Assembly: GCF_003612055.1 (NCBI RefSeq)
Contig: NZ_RAWB01000035.1
Coordinates: 1 to 32,739 of the forward strand
DNA from: Corallococcus llansteffanensis
GTDB taxonomy: Bacteria > Myxococcota > Myxococcia > Myxococcales > Myxococcaceae
Reading direction: 5' to 3'
Length of the DNA: 32,739 bases
In this document: positions 6,712 to 14,101 of the stretch, in pieces
Position numbering within the stretch: position 1 is the first letter of the stretch
Layout: every line of letters starts with the position of its first letter
Position numbers and translations under genes: made by a program
The notes under the pieces: model-generated
The model's input: only the letters and a program-made list of their open reading frames with translations
Told to the model about the DNA's origin: nothing
Databases searched by the model: none

Positions 6712-8226
6712 TCACGCAAGTCCCAGGGTGCGGAGGTAGTCATTGGAGAAGGCCGCGCGCAGCGCGGGGCTGGTGAGCAGGGCCTGGCGTGCCTTGAGCC
6801 AGGCTGCCACGCGTTCCGGGCCGTACATGCTCCGCACGCGCGCTCCATCGAGGTGGTTGATCTTCCCCCAATGCAGTGTGTACGGGACCTGCTGCTCGGT
6901 GAGCTGCTGCCAGACCTTCTGGCAGTACGTCTTCGTGCGCGCCGACCCGGCCCCGTCGATGTCGAGCACGCACGTCATGGGGGCGCGGTCGGTGAACGCC
7001 AGCGTGGCCTTGGAGGACATGACGTAGCGCAGCGCCAGCAGGCCGGGGAAGGCGTACTCGCGGTTGATGGCCAGGGCGGTCTCGACGGTCTTGCGCACCT
7101 GGCCCAAAGGAATGCCCAGCGCGCTGCCAAAGGCCTTCCCCCGGGTGGAGGTGTCGGTGAACATCTGCCCCGGGGTCCCGCAGATGTCCGAGTACTCCCC
7201 GTAGAAGCGGTCCAGGAGCCTCCCGAGGACGGGGATGGTCAGGTCCGAGACCATGTCGGTCAGGACGCCGACGATCTCCAGCGCGCTGTCCCCGGGCGTC
7301 AGCTTGCTGCCGGGGCTGGGCGGCCTGGAGCCCGGGGGGCACTGGGCATGCTTGTACATCGCCGTGACATAGACACCGCGCTCCAACTCGTGGGGATTGA
7401 TGACGAACTGGAGGTGATAGGGCTTCTGCCCCGTGGAGCCCGGGAGCTGGACGCCGGAGAAGTCGAGCTGATCCATCGCGCGCCAGAGCCCGTCGGTCAG
7501 GGGCATCCGCTGGCGGTAGGCCTGGAGGTAGTAGCGGTCCTCGGCCACGAGGAGGACGCCATGCACGATGCCGAAGCTGCCCAGGCTCACGAGCGCGGCG
7601 TTGAACAGGGCGTCATCCCGGATGAGCTCCGCTCCCATCTTCTGGGGGATGTCATCGCTGATGGTGGGGGAGCTGGCGCGCTCCAGCCACACGTGCCGCT
7701 CCGGTGAGACCACCAGGTGGAGGCCGGCCACGAAGTCCTGCATGGCGCCGAAGTCCAGGGAGGAGCCATGCGTCCCCGTCGCGATGGCGCCGGCGATGGT
7801 CTGCCCGTTGCTGGCGCCGGAGGTCGGCAGGGCCTTGCCCATCTTCTCCTCCAGGAAGTGGTTCAACTCCGCGACGGAGTTGCCGCACTGGACGAAGAGG
7901 AGGTTGTCCCGCGAACCCGCGTAGGACGGGTGGGTGCGCGGGGTGGGGAAGAGGTAGTTGAGCGGCTTGGTGTTGACGAGGAGGCCGCTGGTGGCGGGCG
8001 CGGTGGAGAAGGACCAGCCGGCTCCCAGGGCACGGATTTCGAGCCCCTCCCGGAGCGCCTGGGCAATCAGCCCCTGCAGGCCCCGGGTGGTATCCGAATA
8101 GCCCTCCGTCGTGGACTGGGAGGCATTGGCGTTCCACACGTCCACCAGCAGCTCCAGCTTCTGGCTGTAGGTCTGGTGCCAGTTCTGCCATTGCTTCAAG
8201 TCGCTCTTGTGGATGATGGGGGGCAT
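6712..8226 (-). CDS. FAD-linked oxidase, D-arabinono-1,4-lactone oxidase-like
   Basis: The 504-residue protein has the VAO/PCMH-type FAD fold. EIRALGAGWSFS at about 63-74 and GQTIAGAIATGTHG at 141-154 are the two flavin-contacting segments, and HWGKINHLD near residue 452 is the C-terminal ALO motif that closes the active site. By family it would oxidise a sugar lactone or alditol with oxygen, producing hydrogen peroxide. In sugar-lactone oxidases that attach FAD covalently, the first segment is GxGHS with the linking His; here Trp71 takes that place, so FAD is probably non-covalent. There is no signal peptide. AGGAGGT precedes the ATG and lies in the last codons of the Bor-like gene, two bases upstream, so the two are co-transcribed. 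The true substrate is unknown. Confidence 0.85.
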   Translation of the reverse strand: MPPIIHKSDLKQWQNWHQTYSQKLELLVDVWNANASQSTTEGYSDTTRGLQGLIAQALREGLEIRALGAGWSFSTAPATSGLLVNTKPLNYLFPTPRTHPSYAGSRDNLLFVQCGNSVAELNHFLEEKMGKALPTSGASNGQTIAGAIATGTHGSSLDFGAMQDFVAGLHLVVSPERHVWLERASSPTISDDIPQKMGAELIRDDALFNAALVSLGSFGIVHGVLLVAEDRYYLQAYRQRMPLTDGLWRAMDQLDFSGVQLPGSTGQKPYHLQFVINPHELERGVYVTAMYKHAQCPPGSRPPSPGSKLTPGDSALEIVGVLTDMVSDLTIPVLGRLLDRFYGEYSDICGTPGQMFTDTSTRGKAFGSALGIPLGQVRKTVETALAINREYAFPGLLALRYVMSSKATLAFTDRAPMTCVLDIDGAGSARTKTYCQKVWQQLTEQQVPYTLHWGKINHLDGARVRSMYGPERVAAWLKARQALLTSPALRAAFSNDYLRTLGLA

Positions 8227-8228
8227 GG

Positions 8229-8588
8229 CTAGCGCACCTCCTGCGGGGCGTGGGCGAGGGACCCCAGCTCACCCGGAGAGGGCTGGGCCTTGGCGCAGCG
8301 CCACTCCACCCGCTGCGGCATCGCGATGCCCAGGGTCACGACGCTGATGAGCGCGAAGCCCAGGTTGGTGCTCTGGGTCACCTCCGCGAGCGCCTGGTCC
8401 TGACAGTTGTCGACCCGTGGCTGCTCCTGGACGAGCCCCCACGCCAGCGACCAGAGGACCTCCCCCTCGGGCTCGGTGGCCGGGGCCCCCGCATGGCCGG
8501 GCGCCTGGACGCGATAGTGCGCACAGGCGGAGGTCAGTGTCAGACACAGCACCGCGGTCAGCCGCCACGAACCGAGCATGGATTGCAT
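8229..8588 (-). CDS. Bor-like lipoprotein
   Basis: The 119-residue protein has a lipoprotein signal (LTAVLCLTLTSAC). The mature part is short, with WSLAWGLVQEQPRVDNCQ, then a stretch ending GFALISVVTLGIAMPQRVEW and a final RCAK. This matches the architecture of the lambda Bor lipoprotein family: an exposed beta segment, a Cys, a helix, a hydrophobic T-L-G-I-x-x-P turn and an ending with R-x-x-C. Bor is a surface lipoprotein linked to serum resistance in E. coli; here the role is unknown. Another in-frame ATG at 8579 could be the real start and would still give a good signal. It precedes the FAD oxidase by two bases and carries that gene's ribosome-binding site. Confidence 0.7.
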   Translation of the reverse strand: MQSMLGSWRLTAVLCLTLTSACAHYRVQAPGHAGAPATEPEGEVLWSLAWGLVQEQPRVDNCQDQALAEVTQSTNLGFALISVVTLGIAMPQRVEWRCAKAQPSPGELGSLAHAPQEVR

Positions 8589-8733
8589 GTGTCCCCACTT
8601 TCACGAAGGAGCGTAGGCGTCTGTCTGGGGGCCTCAATCGCTCGCGCGGGCGGTGGGAGTGATGGGTGCTGGATAGGCGGGAGTATCCTGCGGGGACACG
8701 CGCGAACCCCCCTGTCGCGCCAAGGAGCGGAAG

Positions 8734-10383
8734 ATGAAGCGGTGCCTTCCCCTGTTGTTGCCCCTGCTCACCTGGAACCTGGCCTGCGGTGCGCCGGCTG
8801 AAACCGACGTGCTGGACGCGGCGCTGGCCCCGACCAGTCGGTCAGATGACCTCTCGGATGCGAACCTCTACGACTCGTTCACCCGGACCAACAGCACGTC
8901 CAGCCTGGGCAGCCTGGAGCAGGGGGGCCAGGGCTGGAGCATCACCCCGGCGGGAACGGCGTGGGGCGTCCAGTCCGGGCGGGCGTACCTGGCGACGGAT
9001 GACGCCACCTGGAACGACCACTACGCCACCGTCAACGGCAGCGCCAACGTGCGCGTGCTCGTCTCGCTCGCCACCCTGGGCCAGTACTCCGGCCTGACCT
9101 TCCGGTTCGTCGACCGGAGCAACTGCTGGAAGCTGGCGACGGACGTGAGCGCGGGGCGCTACTTCCTGACGAGGTTCGTCGGTGGGACGCAGACGTTCCC
9201 GCTCCAGATTGCCCAGGCCCCCGTCGCGGGAGACGTGCTGGAGGTGCGCACGTCCGGCAGCCGCATCGACGTCTTCATCAACGGCGTGGCGAAGGGTGGG
9301 GTGACGGACACGAGCCACCAGACGGCCACCCGCGTGGGCCTGCTCGCGAGCCAGGACAACCTCGCGCGCTTCGACGAGTTCCGCGTCTACACCCAGACGG
9401 CGACGCGCAACGCCACGCTGCACCCGTTCCGTTCGGACTCCGTGTGGAACCTGCCCATCGGCCAGGGCGCGACGTACGCCAGCACCACCGACCCGGCGAC
9501 GGCGGACTTCATCGCCACCAACGTCAACGGCGTCAACATCAACACCTGGGCGAACTGGGACGTGTATTCGCACCCCATCACCTTCGCCTCCACCAGCAGC
9601 CCGTGGGCGACGGTGACGGACTACAACGACAGCGGTCGCAGCAGCGCCTATTACGTGCCCGCCACGGCGACCATCGCCGCGGGCAGTGACAAGCACATGC
9701 ACGTCATCAACCCGGCGCGGACGTTCATCGACGAGGCGTGGGACACGACCCGTGTGTCGACCACGGCGTACCGCGTGGGGCGCCACCACAAGATCGACCT
9801 CTACGGCATGGGCCTCGGGCCCCAGAACGGCGTGCGTGCCTACGGCGGCTCCGCGATTGGCGGGCTCATTCGCGCGTGGGAGACCAACCCCAGCGACGCG
9901 GCGTACACGGGGAAGATCCAGCACGCGCTGGCCGTCGCCGTGGACCGCGTGCAGCTCTACTACCAGTGCTGCGGCACCAGCGGCTACGACGCCAACGGCT
10001 ACGGCACGGCGAAGGGCTACGTGTGGCCCGCCACGGAGCAGGACTGGGGCAGTGAGACCAACTACCTGGGCCACGTCCCCATGGGCTCCTACTTCGCCAT
10101 CCCGCCCTCGGTGAACATCCAGGCCCTGGGGCTGTCGCCGGAGGGCCGCATGGTCGCCCAGGCGCTCCAGGACTTCGGCGCCTACGTCACGGACGCCACC
10201 GGAGGCACGGTGGCGTTCTACGTGGAGCCGACCGCGCCCTCCGTGTTCGTCTCCGCGCTGCGGAAGGACCTGCCCGCCATCCGTGCGCAGATGCGGCGGG
10301 TGACCAACAACAGCGCGGCGACCCCCAACGGCCCGGGCACGCGGCGCGTCCCCCTGCTGCCCGCGCTGGCACCCGCTCCGTAG
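8734..10383 (+). CDS. secreted lipoprotein with LamG-like domain and uncharacterised C-terminal domain
   Basis: The 549-residue protein has a lipoprotein signal with Cys18 (LTWNLAC). Residues about 45-220 look like a concanavalin/LamG-type jelly roll (YDSFTRTNS, GQYSGLTFRFVDRSNCWKL, VLEVRTSGSRIDVFINGVAKG, RFDEFRVYT), typical of carbohydrate-binding modules. Residues about 230-530 form a second domain that begins HPFRSDSVWNLPIG and contains DKHMHVINPARTFIDEAW, GLGPQNGVRAYGGSAIGGLIRAWE and IQHALAVAV. Several conserved-looking His, Asp and Glu residues suggest an enzyme, but I recognise no catalytic signature. AAGGAG lies eight bases before the ATG. It is divergent from the Bor-like gene and ends 34 bp from the convergent repeat protein. 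It probably acts at the cell surface on polysaccharide. Confidence 0.8.
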   Translation: MKRCLPLLLPLLTWNLACGAPAETDVLDAALAPTSRSDDLSDANLYDSFTRTNSTSSLGSLEQGGQGWSITPAGTAWGVQSGRAYLATDDATWNDHYATVNGSANVRVLVSLATLGQYSGLTFRFVDRSNCWKLATDVSAGRYFLTRFVGGTQTFPLQIAQAPVAGDVLEVRTSGSRIDVFINGVAKGGVTDTSHQTATRVGLLASQDNLARFDEFRVYTQTATRNATLHPFRSDSVWNLPIGQGATYASTTDPATADFIATNVNGVNINTWANWDVYSHPITFASTSSPWATVTDYNDSGRSSAYYVPATATIAAGSDKHMHVINPARTFIDEAWDTTRVSTTAYRVGRHHKIDLYGMGLGPQNGVRAYGGSAIGGLIRAWETNPSDAAYTGKIQHALAVAVDRVQLYYQCCGTSGYDANGYGTAKGYVWPATEQDWGSETNYLGHVPMGSYFAIPPSVNIQALGLSPEGRMVAQALQDFGAYVTDATGGTVAFYVEPTAPSVFVSALRKDLPAIRAQMRRVTNNSAATPNGPGTRRVPLLPALAPAP

Positions 10384-10417
10384 CCTGCTCGTGAAGCGGA
10401 AGGACGGTGGGCGCGGC

Positions 10418-11395
10418 TCAGGGCTGCTTGCGCGGCGCGCCCCCGTCCTTCGACATCGAGCGGACGAAGACGGAGTCGACACCGTGGATGCGCAGCTGCA
10501 TCAGGTCATCCGCGGTGGCGTTGGTGTAGCCCAGGCCGCGCATCTCCTTGACGAACGCGGGCGTCACGCCGTGGATGCGCAGACCCACCAGCGCTTCCGC
10601 GTCCAGGTCCTTGAATCCCAGCCCGCGCATCTCGTTGACGAACGCGGGCGTAATGCCGTGGATGCGCATGGACACGAGGTCGTCGGCCTTCAGGTCCTTG
10701 AAGCCCAGGCCGCGCATCTCGCGGATGAAGTCCGGCGTCACGCCGTGGATGCTCATGGAGAGCAGCGTGTCCAGGTCCAGGCCCTTGAAGCCCGCCGCGG
10801 CCAGGGACTTGATGCGCTCGGGCGTCACGCCGTGGATGCGGGTCTGGACGAGCTGCTCCAGCGTCAGCTTGGAGTAGCCCTCGGCGGCGAGCGCCTTCAC
10901 GTATTCCGGGGTGACGTTGAAGATGCCCACCTGGAGGAGCTCGTCCACCGTGCGCACCTGGTGGCCCGCGGCGGCCAGGGACTTGATGCGCTCCGGGCCC
11001 ACGCCGACCGTGGCCAGCGCGAACTGCTGCTCCGCGTCCGGCTTGGGGAGGCCCAGGTCCGTCAGGGCCTTCGTGTACGCGGCGTTGGGCGTGAAGCGCC
11101 AGGTGCCCGTGCCCTGTCCCTTGGCGAAGCGGCCCTCGAAGTCGAAGGTGCCCGCCTCGCGCACCAGCTTGAAGGGGGCGGTGCTCCCGTCCGCGGTGGA
11201 CAGCCCCTGGAACGCGGTGAGCGGCGCGGAGAAGCCCATCTGCGACCCGGGATCATCCTTCGGATGCAGGGAGAGGTGCAGCTCCGTCTCCCGAGGCGTG
11301 CCGACCCAGGCACCGCTGTCCCGGGAGCCAGCGAGGACGGGGAGGGCGAAGAGGACCACGAACACGGTGAGCCACTGCGACAGGCGCGAGGTCAT
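10418..11395 (-). CDS. secreted protein with 29-residue GVTPxFIxxMRGLGF repeats
   Basis: The 325-residue protein has a signal peptide (WLTVFVVLFALPVLAG). Residues about 25-101 form a beta-rich domain (ELHLSLHPKDD, GTFDFEGRFAKGQGTGTWRF). From residue 102 there are seven consecutive 29-residue units and a partial eighth, with a consensus of G-V-T-P-x-[FY]-[IV]-x-x-M-R-G-L-G-F followed by D-L-x-[AD]-D-x-L and R-I-H. Each unit is predicted to form two short helices, giving a solenoid. The same repeats end the BlaR1-like protein encoded 91 bp upstream, so this is probably a periplasmic partner or target of that sensor. The function is not known. It is the last gene of the blaI-blaR1 operon. Confidence 0.85.
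   Translation of the reverse strand: MTSRLSQWLTVFVVLFALPVLAGSRDSGAWVGTPRETELHLSLHPKDDPGSQMGFSAPLTAFQGLSTADGSTAPFKLVREAGTFDFEGRFAKGQGTGTWRFTPNAAYTKALTDLGLPKPDAEQQFALATVGVGPERIKSLAAAGHQVRTVDELLQVGIFNVTPEYVKALAAEGYSKLTLEQLVQTRIHGVTPERIKSLAAAGFKGLDLDTLLSMSIHGVTPDFIREMRGLGFKDLKADDLVSMRIHGITPAFVNEMRGLGFKDLDAEALVGLRIHGVTPAFVKEMRGLGYTNATADDLMQLRIHGVDSVFVRSMSKDGGAPRKQP
10442..11092 (-). repeat. array of 29-residue (87-bp) coding repeats, seven units plus partial
   Basis: The units begin at residues 102 (degenerate), 131, 160, 189, 218, 247, 276 and 305 of the secreted repeat protein, with exact 29-residue spacing. The last three full units are the most alike (GxTPxFVxEMRGLGF, then R-I-H), pointing to recent local duplication, whereas the first is degenerate. 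Confidence 0.85.
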
Positions 11396-11486
11396 GACGG
11401 TGATTCCTTTCGGGCAAGGCGCGGCCCTCCCGCGCGCTCGGGTGGGAGCGCGCGGGTGGGGCCGTGCGTGAGGAGGGGAGAGGGGG

Positions 11487-13340
11487 TTACTTCCGGGGCT
11501 GCTGCATGCGGCGGATGAAGTCCGCGTCGACGCCGCCGGTGCGCAGGCGCCGCAGCTCGTCCACGTTGGCGGGCTTCAGGCCCGCGGCTTCCAGCTCGCG
11601 GATGTAGGCCGACGTGACGCCCAGGGCGCGCAGCTCCACGGCCGTGTCCAGGTCCAGGTTCCCGAAGCCCGCGGCCTTCAGGTCGCCCAGCCAGGCCGCG
11701 TCGATGCCCACCGCCTTCGCGGACAGCAGCTCCTCCGGATCCGTGGACGTGAAGCCCAGCGCCTTCATCTGCCCCAGCCACTCGGGCGTGACGCCCAGGT
11801 GCTTCATCCCCACGAGCAGCTCGGAGGGAATCGGCTTGCCGAACCGGTCCGCCATGGCCTTCGCGTACTCCGGCGTGATGCCCGCGTGGCTGAACTCGAC
11901 GAGCGTCTCCACCGTGGGCGCGTAGCCCATGGCCGTGACCTTCGCGACGACCTCCGGGGTGACGCCGGCGATCTTCAGCTCGACGAGCTGATCCACCGTG
12001 AGGCGGTCCTGGCCCACGCGGGTGGTCGCATCGGCTTCATCGTCGTCCTCGGAGTCCTCCTTCGCACGCTCGGCGGTGGGCGGCTTCGGGGGCACGGGTG
12101 CGACCGCCGGAGCCGGGGCTGCCGCGGCCACGAGGCGCGGACGGGGCAGCAGGGTGGGAGCCGCGCCCACGACGGGCATCGGGGCCACCACGGGTGCGGA
12201 GACGGAGGGCGCTTCGGTCCGCGTGGGCATCGCCAACGTGGGGGCCACCGCCTCGGCCTTCACGTCGGAACCCTTCACAGGCTGCACGGCGAGCGCGGTG
12301 AGGGGCACCGCCAACGCGAGGCTGCTGGCCAGGGTGACGATGGAGACCCCCGCCGCCCAGCGCGACGAGCACCGCGGCGCGGGCGCCAGCACCAGCCGCC
12401 GCACGCGGTCCGTCAACGAACCTCCGAGCGCGGACAGGGCGGGACCGCCTGCTCCCATCCCCTGCAGCCGCAGCGCCTCCAGCGCGGTGAGCGCACGGGC
12501 GTAGGGGAGCGCGCCGCTGCCCTGGTGCACGGCGAGGTCGTCACAGCAGTTCTCCCGCTCCACGCGGATGACCTGGGACATCCACCACACGACCGGGTGG
12601 TAGAACAACAGCGTCTCCACCAGCGTCTGCACCACGTTCACCGCGAAGTCGTGCCGGCGGATGTGGGCCAGCTCGTGGGCCAGCACCAGCTCCAGCTCGC
12701 GCACGGCGAGCCCCGTGAGCGTGGCGGTGGGCACCAGCACCACCGGCTTCAGCCAGCCCAGCGTGGACGGCACCTCCAGCTTCGACGACACCAGCAGGCG
12801 CACCGGCCGCGTGAGCCCCAGCCGCCGCGCCATCGCCTCCATCCGCTCCTGCCACTCCCTCGACGCGTGCACCGCCTCGTGGACCTGATGCCGCAGGAGC
12901 ATCCAGCCCTTCAAGAGCCGCAGCGACGAGGCCGCGACTCCCATCCCCCATGCCAGCACCAGCCAGGGCAGGTGCTCCCCCACCTGCTGGAAGCTCCGCT
13001 CCCACAGCGGCCGCTCCGACGTCCCGGAGGGCAGGGCGCGCCGGGGCGCGTGAGACGTGCGCGCGAGGGCCGCCGTGCCCGCGAACGCGGGGGCGCTCCG
13101 CTCGAAGGACACCGTCCGCGCGGGCCGGGCCTCCAGGGCGCGCGAGGCATGCCGCCACGCGGTGGCCACGGGCAGCGCGAGCATGATGCCCAGCGCGCCA
13201 CAGGCCAGCGCATAGCGGAGGTTCGCCGAGCGCCCGCCCACCCACCGCAGCGCGAGGGCCAGCGCCGCCGCGACGAGCACGCCCTGCCACACCAGGTGCA
13301 GGAGCGCCCAACCCACCGATTCCAGGATGAGACCGTTCAT
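11487..13340 (-). CDS. BlaR1-like M56 metallopeptidase sensor with C-terminal 29-residue repeats
   Basis: The 617-residue protein has four hydrophobic segments (near residues 10-32, 42-60, 122-140 and 330-352) and an M56 peptidase domain. HELAH at 222-226 is the zinc site and ERENCCDDLAV at 261-271 the third-ligand region, as in BlaR1 and MecR1. In those proteins, sensing outside the membrane activates the cytoplasmic protease, which inactivates the BlaI repressor. Here the usual beta-lactam-binding penicillin-binding domain is missing. Instead, after a Pro/Ala-rich linker (residues 355-425) and an acidic stretch, the C-terminus carries five 29-residue repeats and a partial one (from residue 459). 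The ligand is therefore unlikely to be a beta-lactam. The ATG overlaps the blaI stop by four bases. Confidence 0.9.
   Translation of the reverse strand: MNGLILESVGWALLHLVWQGVLVAAALALALRWVGGRSANLRYALACGALGIMLALPVATAWRHASRALEARPARTVSFERSAPAFAGTAALARTSHAPRRALPSGTSERPLWERSFQQVGEHLPWLVLAWGMGVAASSLRLLKGWMLLRHQVHEAVHASREWQERMEAMARRLGLTRPVRLLVSSKLEVPSTLGWLKPVVLVPTATLTGLAVRELELVLAHELAHIRRHDFAVNVVQTLVETLLFYHPVVWWMSQVIRVERENCCDDLAVHQGSGALPYARALTALEALRLQGMGAGGPALSALGGSLTDRVRRLVLAPAPRCSSRWAAGVSIVTLASSLALAVPLTALAVQPVKGSDVKAEAVAPTLAMPTRTEAPSVSAPVVAPMPVVGAAPTLLPRPRLVAAAAPAPAVAPVPPKPPTAERAKEDSEDDDEADATTRVGQDRLTVDQLVELKIAGVTPEVVAKVTAMGYAPTVETLVEFSHAGITPEYAKAMADRFGKPIPSELLVGMKHLGVTPEWLGQMKALGFTSTDPEELLSAKAVGIDAAWLGDLKAAGFGNLDLDTAVELRALGVTSAYIRELEAAGLKPANVDELRRLRTGGVDADFIRRMQQPRK
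11505..11966 (-). repeat. 29-residue repeats in the BlaR1-like protein C-terminus
   Basis: The units begin at residues 459 (28 residues), 487, 516, 545, 574 and 603 (partial) with the pattern G-[VI]-T-P-E-x-x-x-x-M-x-x-x-G-F and a Leu-rich second half. The pattern and length equal those of the neighbouring secreted protein, although individual units are more diverged here. Confidence 0.85.
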
Positions 13341-13723
13341 GACTCCGCCTCCTTCTCCAGCGACTCCAGCAACTGGCGCAGCTCCGCCAGCTCCTCGGGG
13401 GACGTCTTCTTCGTGGACAGGGCCTGCAGGGCCAGCCGCGCCGGGGACCCGCCGAAGACGCGGTCCACCAGGTCCGTGACCAGCTGCCGCTGCGTGTTCT
13501 CTCGGGGGACGCGGGAGGTGTAGACGTGCGCGCGCTGCGACTCGTCGCGCATCACCAGCCCCTTCTCCGTCATGATCTGCATCGTCTTCAGCACCGTGGT
13601 GTAGCCGCTCCCGTCCTGGAGCGTCTCGTGCACCTCGCGCACCGTGCTGGCTCCCCGCTCCCACAGCACCCGCAGGATGCCCAGCTCCGCATCGGTGGGG
13701 CGCGGCAGCTTGTCTCGGCTCAT
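13337..13723 (-). CDS. BlaI/MecI-family transcriptional repressor
   Basis: The 128-residue protein matches BlaI throughout. RPTDAELGILRVLWERGASTVREVHETL is the start of the winged helix with the recognition region, YTTVLKTMQIMTEKGLVMRDE is the highly conserved BlaI segment, and HVYTSRVPRENTQRQLVTDLVDRVFGG links to the C-terminal dimerisation helices. In BlaR1-linked systems the dimer represses the operon until cleaved. GGAGG and AGGAA lie shortly before the ATG at 13723. The gene heads the blaI-blaR1-repeat-protein operon, and two TACGAA-type inverted repeats cover its promoter. An open frame continues upstream to 13858 but has no support. Confidence 0.95.
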   Translation of the reverse strand: MSRDKLPRPTDAELGILRVLWERGASTVREVHETLQDGSGYTTVLKTMQIMTEKGLVMRDESQRAHVYTSRVPRENTQRQLVTDLVDRVFGGSPARLALQALSTKKTSPEELAELRQLLESLEKEAES

Positions 13724-13755
13724 GGTGTTCCTCACTCCTCCAGCGATACGCACTA

Positions 13756-13797
13756 GATATACGAATGATTTCGTAGGTGTCAACGAAGCCTTTCGTA
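13756..13797 (-). promoter_or_regulatory. blaI operon promoter with two BlaI-type operators
   Basis: On the minus strand TTGACA (13778-13783) and TATATC (13756-13761) are 16 bp apart, forming a sigma-70-like promoter about 33 bp before the blaI ATG. Between them lies a perfect inverted repeat TACGAA-N4-TTCGTA (13760-13775). A second copy with one mismatch (AACGAA-N4-TTCGTA on the plus strand, 13782-13797) overlaps the -35 element. The two centres are 22 bp apart, about two helical turns, so two repressor dimers could bind on one face of the DNA. The short spacing and TAC/GTA ends resemble known BlaI/MecI sites. Confidence 0.7.
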
Positions 13798-13991
13798 GAT
13801 CGACTTCTCGAACCTTCGGTCCATGCCGTGAAGGGCTCCGTCCAAGGCGGGAGCGCACACGCAGGCAAGCCTTGAGGGCAGGCTCGCCCCCGGGGGCGCG
13901 GTGTTTACCGTTGCTTGCGACAGGGAACGGCCGCTGACGCGAGCGCGGTGGGGAGGGGCGGGGGCATGGGGCGCGAACACATCCTCATCAC

Positions 13992-14054
13992 CAGGGGCGG
14001 GTCTTCAACATCGGCGGTGGGCCGGAGCGCACGGTGAGCCTGCTGGCGCTCATG
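13992..14054 (+). pseudogene. short remnant of an NDP-sugar epimerase 3' end
   Basis: In the frame starting at 13992 the plus strand reads QGRVFNIGGGPERTVSLLAL. This looks like the conserved C-terminal segment of CDP-paratose-type NAD-dependent epimerases (G-x-V-x-N-x-G-G-G-x-x-x-T-x-S-L-L). No matching upstream epimerase sequence is present, so only about 20 codons remain. The rest of the 13724-14101 gap holds the blaI promoter and a 14-bp GC palindrome (CGCCCCCGGGGGCG, 13885-13898) and nothing else I recognise. Confidence 0.4.
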
Positions 14055-14101
14055 CACCGGCCGCGCGCCACGCATCCTGAACCCGAGGAGTCGTCCAAGC
14101 C

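Noticed and set aside
11487-13723. Beta-lactam resistance module (blaI-blaR1)
   Set aside because: There is no beta-lactamase gene nearby and the BlaR1-like protein has no penicillin-binding sensor domain.
13885-13898. 14-bp perfect palindrome CGCCCCCGGGGGCG in the gap before the glycosyltransferases
   Set aside because: Pure G/C symmetry is common by chance at this base composition and nothing around it supports a site.
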